Source of the DNA: Bradyrhizobium sp. AUGA SZCCT0158
Lineage (GTDB): Bacteria; Pseudomonadota; Alphaproteobacteria; Rhizobiales; Xanthobacteraceae
Direction of reading: 5' to 3'
Assembly: GCF_018130065.1 (NCBI RefSeq)
Contig: NZ_JAFCME010000014.1
Span: 124,001 to 188,000 of the forward strand
Length of the DNA stretch: 64,000 nucleotides
Below, in pieces: positions 34,417 through 42,330 of this stretch; position 1 is the first letter of the stretch; each line of letters begins with the position of its first letter. The notes below the pieces were generated by a model. That model saw nothing but the letters and a program-made list of their open reading frames with translations. It did no database searches and had not been told where the DNA came from. Both the position numbers and the translations under genes were made by a program.

Positions 34417-36185
34417 GTTGATCCCGCGTGAGTCATATCGATGAGGTACTTCTGCATGTCCCAGGCTCCGGTGGGACAACGCTCGGCGCAGAGCCCGCAA
34501 TGCAGGCAGACGTCTTCGTCCTTCACCATGACGCGCCCGGTCTTGAGCCCGTCGGCAAGATAAAGCGCCTGGTCGTGACGCGGTGAGGGTGCTTTCAGCC
34601 GGGTCCGCAGATCCTCTTCCTCGCCATTCTCCGTGAAGGTGATGCAATCCATCGGGCAGATGTCGACGCAGGCGTCGCACTCGATGCAGGCGGGCGCGCT
34701 GAAAATCGTCTGCACGTCGCAGTTCAGGCAGCGCTGCGCCTCGCCGAGCGCGAGCTTGACGTCGTAGCCGAGTTCGACCTCTGCGCGGATGTCCTTGAGC
34801 GCAATCACCTTGTCGCGGTGCGGCACCTTGTAGCGCTTGTCGCCGGAGATGTCGTTGTCGTAGCTCCACTCGTGGATGCCCATCTTCTGCGAGGAGACGT
34901 GCACCTCGGGGAGCGGGCGCTCGGTGATATCCTCGCCGGACAGCATCTTGTGGATCGACAGCGCGGCGTCATGGCCGTGCGCCACCGCCCAGATGATGTT
35001 CTTGGGGCCGAACGCCGCATCGCCGCCGAAGAAGACTTTCGGATTGGTCGATGCGAACGTCTTGGCATCGACCTGCGGCATGTTCCACTTGTCGAACTCG
35101 ATGCCGCAGTCGCGCTCGATCCAGGGGAAGGCGTTTTCCTGCCCGACCGCGACCAGCACGTCGTCACAGGGAATGGTCTGGTCCGGCTCGCCCGCGGGCA
35201 CCAGGTTACGCCGGCCCTTGGCGTCATATTCCGCCTTCACCTTCTGGAAGGTGACGCCGATGAGCTTGCCGGCTACATGTTTGAATCCCACCGGCACCAT
35301 GAAATTGAGGATCGGAATGTCCTCGTGAATGGCGTCTTCCTTTTCCCATGGGCTCGCCTTCATTTCCTCAAAGCCGGAACGCACGATCACCTTGACGTCT
35401 TCGCCGCCAAGGCGCCGCGCGGTGCGGCAGCAATCCATCGCGGTGTTGCCGCCGCCGAGCACGATCACGCGGCGGCCGATCTTCTCGACATGGCCGAACG
35501 AAACCGAAGCCAGCCATTCGATGCCTATATGGATATTAGCGGCGGCCTCCTTGCGGCCGGGGATGTCGAGTTCGCGGCCGCGCGGCGCGCCGGAACCGAC
35601 GAAAATCGCATCATAATTTTCAGCCATCAGCTGCTTCAGGCTGTCGATGCGGTGACCGCCCTTGAACTCGATGCCGAGGTTTAGGATGTAATCGGTTTCT
35701 TCGTCGATCACCGAATCCGGCAGCCGGAATTTTGGGATCTGGCTGCGCATCATTCCGCCCGCCTTGGGATCGGCGTCGAACACCGTGCAGTGATAGCCGA
35801 GCGGCGCAAGATCGCGCGCCACCGCAAGCGAAGCGGGACCGCCGCCGATCAGCGCGACGCGCTTGCCGTTCTTCGCCGATACCTTCGGCATGCGGTGCTT
35901 GACGTCGTCCTTGAAGTCGGCGGCGACGCGCTTCAGCCGGCAGATCGCAACGGGTGTTTCCTCGACGCGGCCGCGGCGGCAGGCCGGCTCGCACGGGCGA
36001 TCGCAGGTGCGTCCCAAAATTCCGGGAAACACATTCGATTTCCAGTTGATCATGTAGGCGTCGCTATAACGCCCCTCGGCAATCAAACGGATGTATTCGG
36101 GAACTGGCGTGTGAGCGGGGCAGGCCCATTGGCAATCAACCACTTTGTGAAAGTAGTCCGGCGCCGAGATGTCAGTCGGTTTCAT
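34386..36185 (-). CDS. korC: FAD/NAD(P)-binding Fe-S oxidoreductase subunit (KorC/GltD-like)
   Basis: A 599-residue flavoprotein of the glutamate-synthase small-subunit type. The N-terminus has the Cys set of that family (DCQWACPAH, RTCDRPCEPACRR). Two Rossmann motifs follow: FAD-binding ALIGGGPASLAVARDL near 112 and NAD(P)-binding VIVLGGGNTAMDCCRTA near 245, then FFGGDAAFGPKN near 395. The C-terminus holds two [4Fe-4S] motifs, ACIECDACVDICPMD and CLHCGLCAERCPTG. This fits an electron-transfer module linking KorAB to NAD(P)H and ferredoxin, as KorC does in Azoarcus. The longest visible ORF with ATG at 36185 matches the family start. Confidence 0.88.
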   Translation of the reverse strand: MKPTDISAPDYFHKVVDCQWACPAHTPVPEYIRLIAEGRYSDAYMINWKSNVFPGILGRTCDRPCEPACRRGRVEETPVAICRLKRVAADFKDDVKHRMPKVSAKNGKRVALIGGGPASLAVARDLAPLGYHCTVFDADPKAGGMMRSQIPKFRLPDSVIDEETDYILNLGIEFKGGHRIDSLKQLMAENYDAIFVGSGAPRGRELDIPGRKEAAANIHIGIEWLASVSFGHVEKIGRRVIVLGGGNTAMDCCRTARRLGGEDVKVIVRSGFEEMKASPWEKEDAIHEDIPILNFMVPVGFKHVAGKLIGVTFQKVKAEYDAKGRRNLVPAGEPDQTIPCDDVLVAVGQENAFPWIERDCGIEFDKWNMPQVDAKTFASTNPKVFFGGDAAFGPKNIIWAVAHGHDAALSIHKMLSGEDITERPLPEVHVSSQKMGIHEWSYDNDISGDKRYKVPHRDKVIALKDIRAEVELGYDVKLALGEAQRCLNCDVQTIFSAPACIECDACVDICPMDCITFTENGEEEDLRTRLKAPSPRHDQALYLADGLKTGRVMVKDEDVCLHCGLCAERCPTGAWDMQKYLIDMTHAGSTCQSKARSAA

Positions 36186-36229
36186 TCCTACCTTTCCGCG
36201 TCAGCAATCCGAACGCGGCCTTGTTGCCT

Positions 36230-36248
36230 GAACGCTCAGTAGGCGTTC
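36230..36248. promoter_or_regulatory. Inverted repeat upstream of korC
   Basis: GAACGC-TCAGTAG-GCGTTC, a perfect 6-bp inverted repeat 45-63 bp upstream of the korC start. It could be an operator or a weak hairpin. No promoter boxes of known type were recognised in the remaining gap up to 36423. Confidence 0.25.
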
Positions 36249-36423
36249 TTGTGGTTTTTGAATTGGATCATAGGTTTATCTTATCGGAGCTTAGAGCCAT
36301 TCCAGACGAGTCACAAAGGCAAATTTGCGCGATTGCCAGCTTTCATGCATGGCACGTGTGAACGTTAATATTCGCTGATGCTATGTGGCGGTGCAGCATG
36401 AGTGCACGGCGTTGTCGCCAATG

Positions 36424-37095
36424 TTACGCGCGGTGCAGATCGCTCTTCGCGAGATCCCACATCAGCCGGTAAACGCCGCTCGTCACCACCAGCGGCTTGA
36501 TTGCGGCATTGTCGTTGAAGCGCGCCGCGGCCGCCGGAACCGCGCTGACATCGGTGGCGTCGATCAGCACGAACCAGTCGCCGGCGCCCGGATTGGGCGC
36601 TGCGGGGTCATCAGTGATCGGTTTCGACAGCGCCGGATCGTTCTCCAGCAGGTGCATGGAAATGATGCCGTCGAGTTCTGCGGGATCGAGTTGATCCCGC
36701 AGTGCGGTACGTAATTTATCCTCGCCGCCGGCGGGCGGCCGCAGCCGGATGATGCCGAGCGCGGCGCCGCGGCCGGTGCCGCGGCTGATGGTGATACGCG
36801 AAACGCCCCGGATCATGTTCTTGAAGCGGGCAATGTTGGCCTTCGACCAGGCAGTCTGATTGGCGAGCGCGGTGCGGTAGAACGGGCTGTCCAGTACCTC
36901 GATGGTTTCGGTGGAATAGAGGCTGAGATATTTCGGGTCACCTTCGTGCGCGACATAGCGCCGCGCTTCGAGGAAGCCCGGCATCGCGACGCGCTCTTCG
37001 AGATGTTCGCGGTCGTACCAGCGGTTGAATTCGGCCTCGTCGGCGGCATCGATGTTCATCGACGTCAGCAGCATGCCTTTTCCGGCTATCGGCAT
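36424..37095 (-). CDS. Hypothetical dimeric alpha/beta-barrel-like protein
   Basis: A 223-residue cytoplasmic protein (from MPIAGKGMLL). It contains two repeats of a ferredoxin-like pattern: MNIDAADEAEFNRWYDREHLEERVAMPGFLEARRY near residue 10, and a second half with LGIIRLRPP and WFVLIDATDVS, typical of dimeric alpha/beta-barrel (EthD/DUF4286-like) proteins. The ATG at 37095 is 11 bp after the iminopeptidase stop, so it is probably the last gene of the pqqABCDE-pip transcript. The upstream frame is open but lies inside pip. Function unknown. Confidence 0.7.
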   Translation of the reverse strand: MPIAGKGMLLTSMNIDAADEAEFNRWYDREHLEERVAMPGFLEARRYVAHEGDPKYLSLYSTETIEVLDSPFYRTALANQTAWSKANIARFKNMIRGVSRITISRGTGRGAALGIIRLRPPAGGEDKLRTALRDQLDPAELDGIISMHLLENDPALSKPITDDPAAPNPGAGDWFVLIDATDVSAVPAAAARFNDNAAIKPLVVTSGVYRLMWDLAKSDLHRA

Positions 37096-37106
37096 TTCGA
37101 AAATCC

Positions 37107-38087
37107 CTATCTGGTAATCTTGGAAGCCATATCCGCGACTGCTTTCATCACGGCGTCGCGGACGCCGGGATCGTACAGCGTGTGACCGGCGCCTTCGACC
37201 AGGCGAATTTCGGCCTCGCGCCACACTGCGGCAAGCGCATGCGAGGTCGCCGGCGGGCACAGCAGATCATAACGGCCCTGCACGATGATACCGGGAATGT
37301 CAGCAAGCCTGCCGGCCTCTTCGATCAGCTGGTTCGGCCTCATGAAGCAGTCATTGGCGAAATAATGCGCTTCCATGAACGGCGTGGCGGGCAGGGCGCG
37401 CGACGAATTGACCGGATCGAGCCGGGCGCGGCCCGGCGTGTGCTCGGAGAGGATACGTTCGGTCTCGCCCCATGCCCGTGCGGCCGGGCCATGCACGCCG
37501 GTGTCGGGATCAAGAATCCGGCGGAAATATGCGTCGATCGGGTGCGTGCGTTCCGCTGGCGGCAACACGTCGAGGAACTCCGCGTGCAGCGCCGGATAGA
37601 AGCGCGGCAGCACCTCGAGGAAGCCATCCTCGATTTCCTTGCGGGTGCCGAGGAAGGTGGCGCGCAGCACGATGCCGGTGACGCGGTCGGGGTGCGCTTG
37701 CGCATACGCCAGCGCCAGCGTCGCGCCCCAGGAGCCGCCGACGATCATCCAGCGCTCAAAACCGAATTTCTCGCGAATTCTCTCCATGTCCGCAATCAGA
37801 TGCGGCAGGGTATTGTCCTCACGCCGGCCCTTGGGGCGGCTGCGGCCGGCGCCGCGCTGGTCGAACAGCACGGCATGGAATCTTTCAGGGTCGAACAGCC
37901 GGCGGTGATCGGGCTGGCAACCGCTGCCGGGCCCGCCATGCAGATAGACCGCCGCAATGCCGCCGATACGGCCGACGCTCTCGACATAGACGTCGTGGCC
38001 ATCGCCGACATCGAGCTGCTCCGAGGTCAGCGGTGCAAACGGATCGGCGCGTTTGGCGGATTTTCCGGCGTCGGCGTCAGGCGCCAT
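37107..38087 (-). CDS. pip: Proline iminopeptidase-type alpha/beta hydrolase (S33)
   Basis: A 326-residue S33 family aminopeptidase with a complete triad: nucleophile Ser in VGGSWGATLALAYA, Asp in QGRYDLLCPP and His in GAGHTLYDP; the oxyanion motif HGGPGSGCQPDHRRLFDP is present near residue 45. It is predicted to remove N-terminal proline from peptides. The ATG at 38087 overlaps the 3' end of pqqE by 11 bp, so its translation is probably coupled to PQQ synthesis. A normal housekeeping role is possible, but a role in handling PqqA-derived peptide deserves testing, as no M16 peptidase pqqF is present in this window. Confidence 0.88.
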   Translation of the reverse strand: MAPDADAGKSAKRADPFAPLTSEQLDVGDGHDVYVESVGRIGGIAAVYLHGGPGSGCQPDHRRLFDPERFHAVLFDQRGAGRSRPKGRREDNTLPHLIADMERIREKFGFERWMIVGGSWGATLALAYAQAHPDRVTGIVLRATFLGTRKEIEDGFLEVLPRFYPALHAEFLDVLPPAERTHPIDAYFRRILDPDTGVHGPAARAWGETERILSEHTPGRARLDPVNSSRALPATPFMEAHYFANDCFMRPNQLIEEAGRLADIPGIIVQGRYDLLCPPATSHALAAVWREAEIRLVEGAGHTLYDPGVRDAVMKAVADMASKITR

Positions 38088-39282
38088 GCTTGTCTTCCGC
38101 CTCCAGCGTGCCGCCGGCGAAATTGCGATAGAGGAAACGGTTATTGTCGGAGGCTGCTTCCTGCTCGGCCTGCTTGAAGATCTGCTCATGCATCGGCGAC
38201 AGCGTGCAGGCCGGATCGGTATTGCCGGCATCGCCGGTCAGCGCAAAGGCCTGGCAGCGGCAACCGCCGAAATCGACTTCGCGGAACTCGCAGCTCTTGC
38301 AGGGCTCGGGCATCCAGCCGGTGCCGCGATAGCGGTTGAAGGCTTCGGAATTCTGCCAGATCCACGCGATCGAGTGATTGGATCGCACCGAAAGGAATTC
38401 TAGTCCGGTGATGCTCTCGGCGGCATGACACGGCAGGATCTTGCCGGCAGGCGAGATGTTGAAGAATTGCCGGCCCCAGCCGCCCATGCATTTCTTCGGC
38501 CGCAGCGCGTAATAATCCGGCACGACGTAGTCGATCGCGAGAATGCCCTTCAGCCGCACTTCGGCTTCCTCGACGATGCGGCTGGTCTCCTCGATCTGTG
38601 CCACGGTCGGCATCAAGGCGGCGCGGTTCTTCAGCGCCCAGCCGTAATACTGCACGTTGGCGACCTCGAGCCGGTCGGCGTCGAGATCGACCGCCATCTG
38701 AATAATGTCCGACAGCTGATGCAGGTTCTGGCGGTGCATGACGGCGTTGACCGTCAGCGGCAGGTCGAGTTCGCGCGTCCACTTCGCGACCTCCAGCTTC
38801 TTCTCATGCGACTTCTTCAGGCCCGCCACGCGGTCGGCCACCATGGGCTCGTTGCCCTGAAAACTGATCTGCACGTGGCACAGCCCGGCATCGGCCAGAG
38901 CGGACAGTTTTTCGCGTGTCAGCAACACAGCGGAAGTAATGAGGTTGCTGTAGAGCCCGACGTCGCTGGCGTGCTGGACCAGTTCGACCAGATCCTTGCG
39001 CGCGGTCGGCTCGCCGCCGGAGAAATGGATCTGCAGCACGCCGATTTCGGCGAGCTCGGTCAAAACCTTCTTCCATTCCTCGGTGGTCAGCTCAGTGCCG
39101 CCGCGGTCGAGTTCGAGCGGATTGGAGCAATAGGGGCATTGCAGCGGGCAGCGGTGCGTCAGCTCGGCCAGCACCGCGAGCGGGATGCCGAACGTCTCCG
39201 CCGTCGAGCGCCGCTGCTCCAGCACCGAGAGCCCGTCATGGGGCGCGGTTGCCGCTTTGCCGTCGGTGAGAATGTCGCTCAT
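38077..39282 (-). CDS. pqqE: PqqA peptide cyclase PqqE (radical SAM/SPASM)
   Basis: Radical SAM enzyme that cross-links Glu and Tyr of PqqA in the first committed step of PQQ synthesis. From MSDILTDGK the protein is 401 residues. The SAM cluster motif is CPLQCPYC near residue 45, followed by HFSGGEPTARKDLVEL. The SPASM region has KKCMGGWG, LPCHAAES, CKSCEFREVDFGGCRCQAF and DPACT, giving enough Cys for auxiliary clusters. The ATG overlaps pqqD by 4 bp, and the stop overlaps the iminopeptidase gene by 11 bp. Confidence 0.96.
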   Translation of the reverse strand: MSDILTDGKAATAPHDGLSVLEQRRSTAETFGIPLAVLAELTHRCPLQCPYCSNPLELDRGGTELTTEEWKKVLTELAEIGVLQIHFSGGEPTARKDLVELVQHASDVGLYSNLITSAVLLTREKLSALADAGLCHVQISFQGNEPMVADRVAGLKKSHEKKLEVAKWTRELDLPLTVNAVMHRQNLHQLSDIIQMAVDLDADRLEVANVQYYGWALKNRAALMPTVAQIEETSRIVEEAEVRLKGILAIDYVVPDYYALRPKKCMGGWGRQFFNISPAGKILPCHAAESITGLEFLSVRSNHSIAWIWQNSEAFNRYRGTGWMPEPCKSCEFREVDFGGCRCQAFALTGDAGNTDPACTLSPMHEQIFKQAEQEAASDNNRFLYRNFAGGTLEAEDKHGA

Positions 39283-39590
39283 GACGTCTTCTCGCGCGCT
39301 TCGGTGAGAAAGCCCTTGTCGGCGAGGTCCTGCAGCATGGCGACGACGTCGGTTGCAATTGCCTCGCGGGGCGCGGCGTATTTGGCGGTCAGCTGATCGA
39401 TCATGTCGGAGACGCTGCGAACACCGTCGCAAAGCTGCAGCACCTCGACTGCGATCTCGTCCGGCGCCAGCACGCGCTCGGGCGCCAGGATCACCCAGAC
39501 CTGCCGCGTCTCATCAAATTTCAGCTTGGCGTGCCGCGGCAATTTCGGCCGGCTCGCCTCGCTGACACTGATGTTGCGGCTTACTGCCAT
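39279..39590 (-). CDS. pqqD: PQQ biosynthesis peptide chaperone PqqD
   Basis: A 103-residue RiPP recognition element protein that binds PqqA and delivers it to PqqE. It shows the PqqD pattern RPKLPRHAKLKFDETRQVWVILAPERVL, followed by DEIAVEVLQLCDG and the C-terminal helical segment VVAMLQDLADKGFL. It lies between pqqC and pqqE, overlapping pqqE by 4 bp; 32 bp separate it from pqqC. Length is normal for the family. Confidence 0.95.
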   Translation of the reverse strand: MAVSRNISVSEASRPKLPRHAKLKFDETRQVWVILAPERVLAPDEIAVEVLQLCDGVRSVSDMIDQLTAKYAAPREAIATDVVAMLQDLADKGFLTEAREKTS

Positions 39591-39622
39591 CGATCGCTAG
39601 TTCCTGGTTATTGGCTTCGGCT

Positions 39623-40402
39623 TCAGCCCTCTTGAGGCACGAACGCGCCGGGCGGTATGTGGCCCTCGACATAGGCATGATACAGCGCATCGAGCTGAAC
39701 CCATAGCACATTGGTCTTGAAGATCAGGGCGTTGCAGACCGCCTCGCGTTCCGCCGGCGTCCTGGCGTGCGCCTTGACGTAATCGAGCGCGAATCCGGCG
39801 TCGCGGGGCGCCTGCTGCAGGCGGCGGCTGAAATAGCTCATGATGTCCGGATTGACGAAATCATAGTGCTGCAGCATGCCCGAGATGCGCTCTTCATGCA
39901 GGTTCGGCGCGAACAGTTCCGTCAGCGAGGAGGCGATCGCCTCGAGCGGCGTCTTGTCGCGGCAGAAATGCACGTAGGCCTCGACCGCAAAGCGCGTCGC
40001 GGGAAGGATGCCTTCGGTCGATTCCACATAGGCGCTGTCGAGCCCGAGGCCCTCGGTCAGCTTGAGCCAGCGCTCGATACCGCCTTCGGAGCCGAGATCG
40101 CCGTCGTGGTCCTCGATCCGGTGCCGCCATTCGACGCGGGTCGCGCGGTCGCGGAACCGCGAGATCACCATCGCGTCCTTGAGCGGGATCGTGCTCTGGT
40201 AAAAATAACGGTTCAGCGCCCAGGCCTGCACCTGGCCCTTGTTGAGCTTGCCGCCATGCAGCAGCCGGTGGAACGGATGCAGGTTGTGATAGCGCGTCGC
40301 GCCGATGTGACGCAGCGTCGCCTCCAGTTCCTCGGCGTTATTGAGCGAAATGCCTTTGCCGATCGATAGCGCGGTCATTCTGGTGACGGGCACGACGCTC
40401 AC
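39623..40402 (-). CDS. pqqC: Pyrroloquinoline-quinone synthase PqqC
   Basis: Cofactorless oxidase that performs the last ring closure and oxidation of PQQ. The 259-residue protein has the family blocks RYHNLHPFHRLLHGGKLNKG near residue 37, WALNRYFYQSTIPLKDA near 61, and EDHDGDLGSEGGIERWLKL near 97, with later His residues in FAPNLHEERI. The ATG overlaps the pqqB stop by 4 bp. The start is set by this overlap. Full length and intact. Confidence 0.96.
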   Translation of the reverse strand: MSVVPVTRMTALSIGKGISLNNAEELEATLRHIGATRYHNLHPFHRLLHGGKLNKGQVQAWALNRYFYQSTIPLKDAMVISRFRDRATRVEWRHRIEDHDGDLGSEGGIERWLKLTEGLGLDSAYVESTEGILPATRFAVEAYVHFCRDKTPLEAIASSLTELFAPNLHEERISGMLQHYDFVNPDIMSYFSRRLQQAPRDAGFALDYVKAHARTPAEREAVCNALIFKTNVLWVQLDALYHAYVEGHIPPGAFVPQEG

Positions 40403-41328
40403 AGTGTGATCTCCATTCCATCGGCGGGGATGTGCCAGCCGGCCTGCTCGGCGGTTTTGCGCTCGTCCGAGCCGTGCAGCAAGGCGGGGTTGGAGTTGTT
40501 GATATGCAAAAACATCTTGCGCCCGATGTCGAGTCCTTCAAGGCTTGCGATCGCGCCGTCCTCGCCTGACATCGAGATGTGTCCCATGCTTTGCCCGGTC
40601 TTGTTGCCGAGGCCCGCGGCAACCAGTTCGTCGTCGCGCCACACCGTGCCGTCAAAGAACACCAGTGCGGCGCCTTTCAGCCGCGCCTTCAGATCGTCGG
40701 TCACCCGCGCGCAGGCGGCAAGGAAATAGAGATATTTGCCGCTGGCTTTGTCCAGGATGCGAAGCCCAAGCGTATCGCCCACACCACTGCCGCCGGCCGG
40801 ATGCGCCTTGCCCTCGAGATACCATGCGCCCTTTCCGGGCACCTCGAAGGGGAGGATTTCGATGCCGGATGGCGAACCATCGGGCAATGCGGGTTCGAAC
40901 GCCCGGTCGACCGCGATCGGCTGGCGTTTCACATTCTTTTCGCTCAGCACATTAAAGATGCTGTTGGATTTGAGGATCGCAAGCACCCGCTCATGCGCAT
41001 AGAGAGTGAAGGGCGATCCCTCGCGCATCGACAACAGGCCTGCGACCGCGTCGATCTCGCCATTGGTCAGGATGACGCCCGCAATCGGACTGTGACGGAG
41101 CTGGCCTGCCCTGGGATGAAGCTGCGGCGTCGCGGTCAGTTGCTGGCGCAGATCGGGCGAGGCGTTGATCAGGAACCAGTGCTCGCCATCGGCACTGACC
41201 GCGATCGAGGCCTGCGTGCTCTGAAGTTCGGGATGTTCGTTGCGGGCCGTCCGGCACACCGGACATCCGCAGTTCCACTGCGGAACGCCGCCGCCTGCCG
41301 CGGCGCCCAGGACGACGACGCGAAGCAT
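40399..41328 (-). CDS. pqqB: PQQ biosynthesis protein PqqB
   Basis: Metallo-beta-lactamase-fold protein proposed to hydroxylate the PQQ precursor. The 309-residue product starts MLRVVVLGAAAGGGVPQWN and has the zinc-binding pattern CGCPVCRTAR typical of PqqB, then VILTNGEIDAVAGLLSMREG and HINNSNPALL near the end. The ATG at 41328 is chosen by this conserved N-terminus; the open frame extends 12 codons further. It is separated from pqqA by 148 bp holding a long hairpin and overlaps pqqC by 4 bp. Confidence 0.95.
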   Translation of the reverse strand: MLRVVVLGAAAGGGVPQWNCGCPVCRTARNEHPELQSTQASIAVSADGEHWFLINASPDLRQQLTATPQLHPRAGQLRHSPIAGVILTNGEIDAVAGLLSMREGSPFTLYAHERVLAILKSNSIFNVLSEKNVKRQPIAVDRAFEPALPDGSPSGIEILPFEVPGKGAWYLEGKAHPAGGSGVGDTLGLRILDKASGKYLYFLAACARVTDDLKARLKGAALVFFDGTVWRDDELVAAGLGNKTGQSMGHISMSGEDGAIASLEGLDIGRKMFLHINNSNPALLHGSDERKTAEQAGWHIPADGMEITL

Positions 41329-41383
41329 GATCCGTCTCCTGGCAAATTCAAGACTTGGGCACAAACGGTGATGTCAAACGCTA

Positions 41384-41451
41384 CGAGGTGGCTCCGGGCC
41401 AAAGACACAGTTCCGCTTTCGGGAACGTGTCAGGCCCGGGATTCCACCTCG
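41384..41451. promoter_or_regulatory. Long stem-loop between pqqA and pqqB
   Basis: A nested inverted repeat: CGAGGTGG (41384-41391) pairs with CCACCTCG (41444-41451), CCGGGCC (41394-41400) with GGCCCGG (41433-41439), GACAC with GTGTC, and GTTCC with GGAAC around a 7-nt loop at 41415-41421. There is no T-tract on the pqq strand, so it likely stabilises the pqqA transcript or attenuates rather than terminating. Confidence 0.7.
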
Positions 41452-41476
41452 CTAAAGCCTTTGCGGTCGCTGCCGG

Positions 41477-41557
41477 TTACTTGCGGGCGGCGCACGCATA
41501 CATGTTGATTTCCATGCCGACCGGCACTTCGACGATTTTCGGTGCTTTCCAGGCCAT
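41477..41557 (-). CDS. pqqA: PQQ precursor peptide PqqA
   Basis: A 26-residue peptide (MAWKAPKIVEVPVGMEINMY plus six residues) with the expected Glu16 and Tyr20 (E-x3-Y), the two residues that PqqE joins to form PQQ. A strong AAGGAG ribosome-binding site lies directly upstream of the ATG at 41557. A longer upstream reading frame exists but is not credible. First gene of the pqqABCDE cluster; the 251 bp up to the divergent DUF6894 gene should contain its promoter. Confidence 0.96.
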   Translation of the reverse strand: MAWKAPKIVEVPVGMEINMYACAARK

Positions 41558-41808
41558 AGGCGCTCCTTTTTCTACCGGACGAACTTCGCCCTCGGACACA
41601 AGGTAATGCGGATCAAAAAGTTCGCCAGTGAAATCTTTGCAGCAGGCATGCGTGTTTGCATGTTGCATTGCGAAATAAGTCACGTTTTTGTGCGAAGGCA
41701 GGTGGTCAAAACGGCGTGGGATCAAGCGTTTCCGGGTTGATCGCAGCGCCGCGAATGTTGATTTTTCTTTGCAACGAAGTGCTGCCTCCATGGAGTAGGT
41801 TACCGCCG

Positions 41809-42066
41809 ATGCCACGCTATTTTTTCAACACCCGTATCGGCGATGAGCTGATTTCCGATCCCGATGGCGAAGTGCTGCGGGATCCCGACCGCGCCTGGGA
41901 AATGGCGCGCGCCATGATCCGGGAACTGCTCAAGACCGAAGGCACTGACGGCGCGCTGCTGAACGCGACCATCGAGGTCACCGACGACGAGGGCGAGATC
42001 GTGCTCGAGTTTCCGTTCACGGAGGCGATTCTCGACACGACGGATCGCTCCATCACCCGGCATTGA
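41809..42066 (+). CDS. DUF6894 family small protein
   Basis: An 85-residue acidic cytoplasmic protein starting MPRYFFNTRIGDELISDPDG, a pattern characteristic of the DUF6894 family that is abundant in bradyrhizobia, with a C-terminal EFPFTEAILD. The ATG at 41809 is favoured over upstream starts because homologues begin at MPRYFF. It is transcribed divergently from pqqA. Function unknown. Confidence 0.8.
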   Translation: MPRYFFNTRIGDELISDPDGEVLRDPDRAWEMARAMIRELLKTEGTDGALLNATIEVTDDEGEIVLEFPFTEAILDTTDRSITRH

Positions 42067-42100
42067 TTCAGCCACCGTCATTGCGGGGCTTGCGAGAGCG

Positions 42101-42174
42101 CGAACCTCAGGTGCGCAATTGCACACTGGGGAATCTCGAGATTCCCCGATGCGCAAATGCACGTCTGAGGTTCG
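42101..42174. repeat. Nested palindromic intergenic repeat
   Basis: The outer arms CGAACCTCAG (42101-42110) and CTGAGGTTCG (42165-42174) are perfectly complementary, and the centre is the 20-bp palindrome GGGGAATCTCGAGATTCCCC at 42128-42147. A related element sits at 46554-46634. It looks like a mobile or REP-like extragenic palindrome. Confidence 0.8.
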
Positions 42175-42330
42175 ATGCTGCGCATCGGCCGGAATGACCG
42201 TGGACGATGGGTCAGCGATGTTTTCCGATTGCAGATGTACGGACAAATATTAGAGAGTGCCGCCCGGGAATGCCACCGGCGCTGACATGCTTGTCCGCGC
42301 GAGGATAAGGCTTCCGCCAGGGAGAATGCC

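Noticed and set aside
36424..37260. Longer start for the alpha/beta-barrel protein
   Set aside because: The extension overlaps the 3' end of the iminopeptidase gene and has Arg-rich shadow composition; the ATG at 37095 gives a normal N-terminus.
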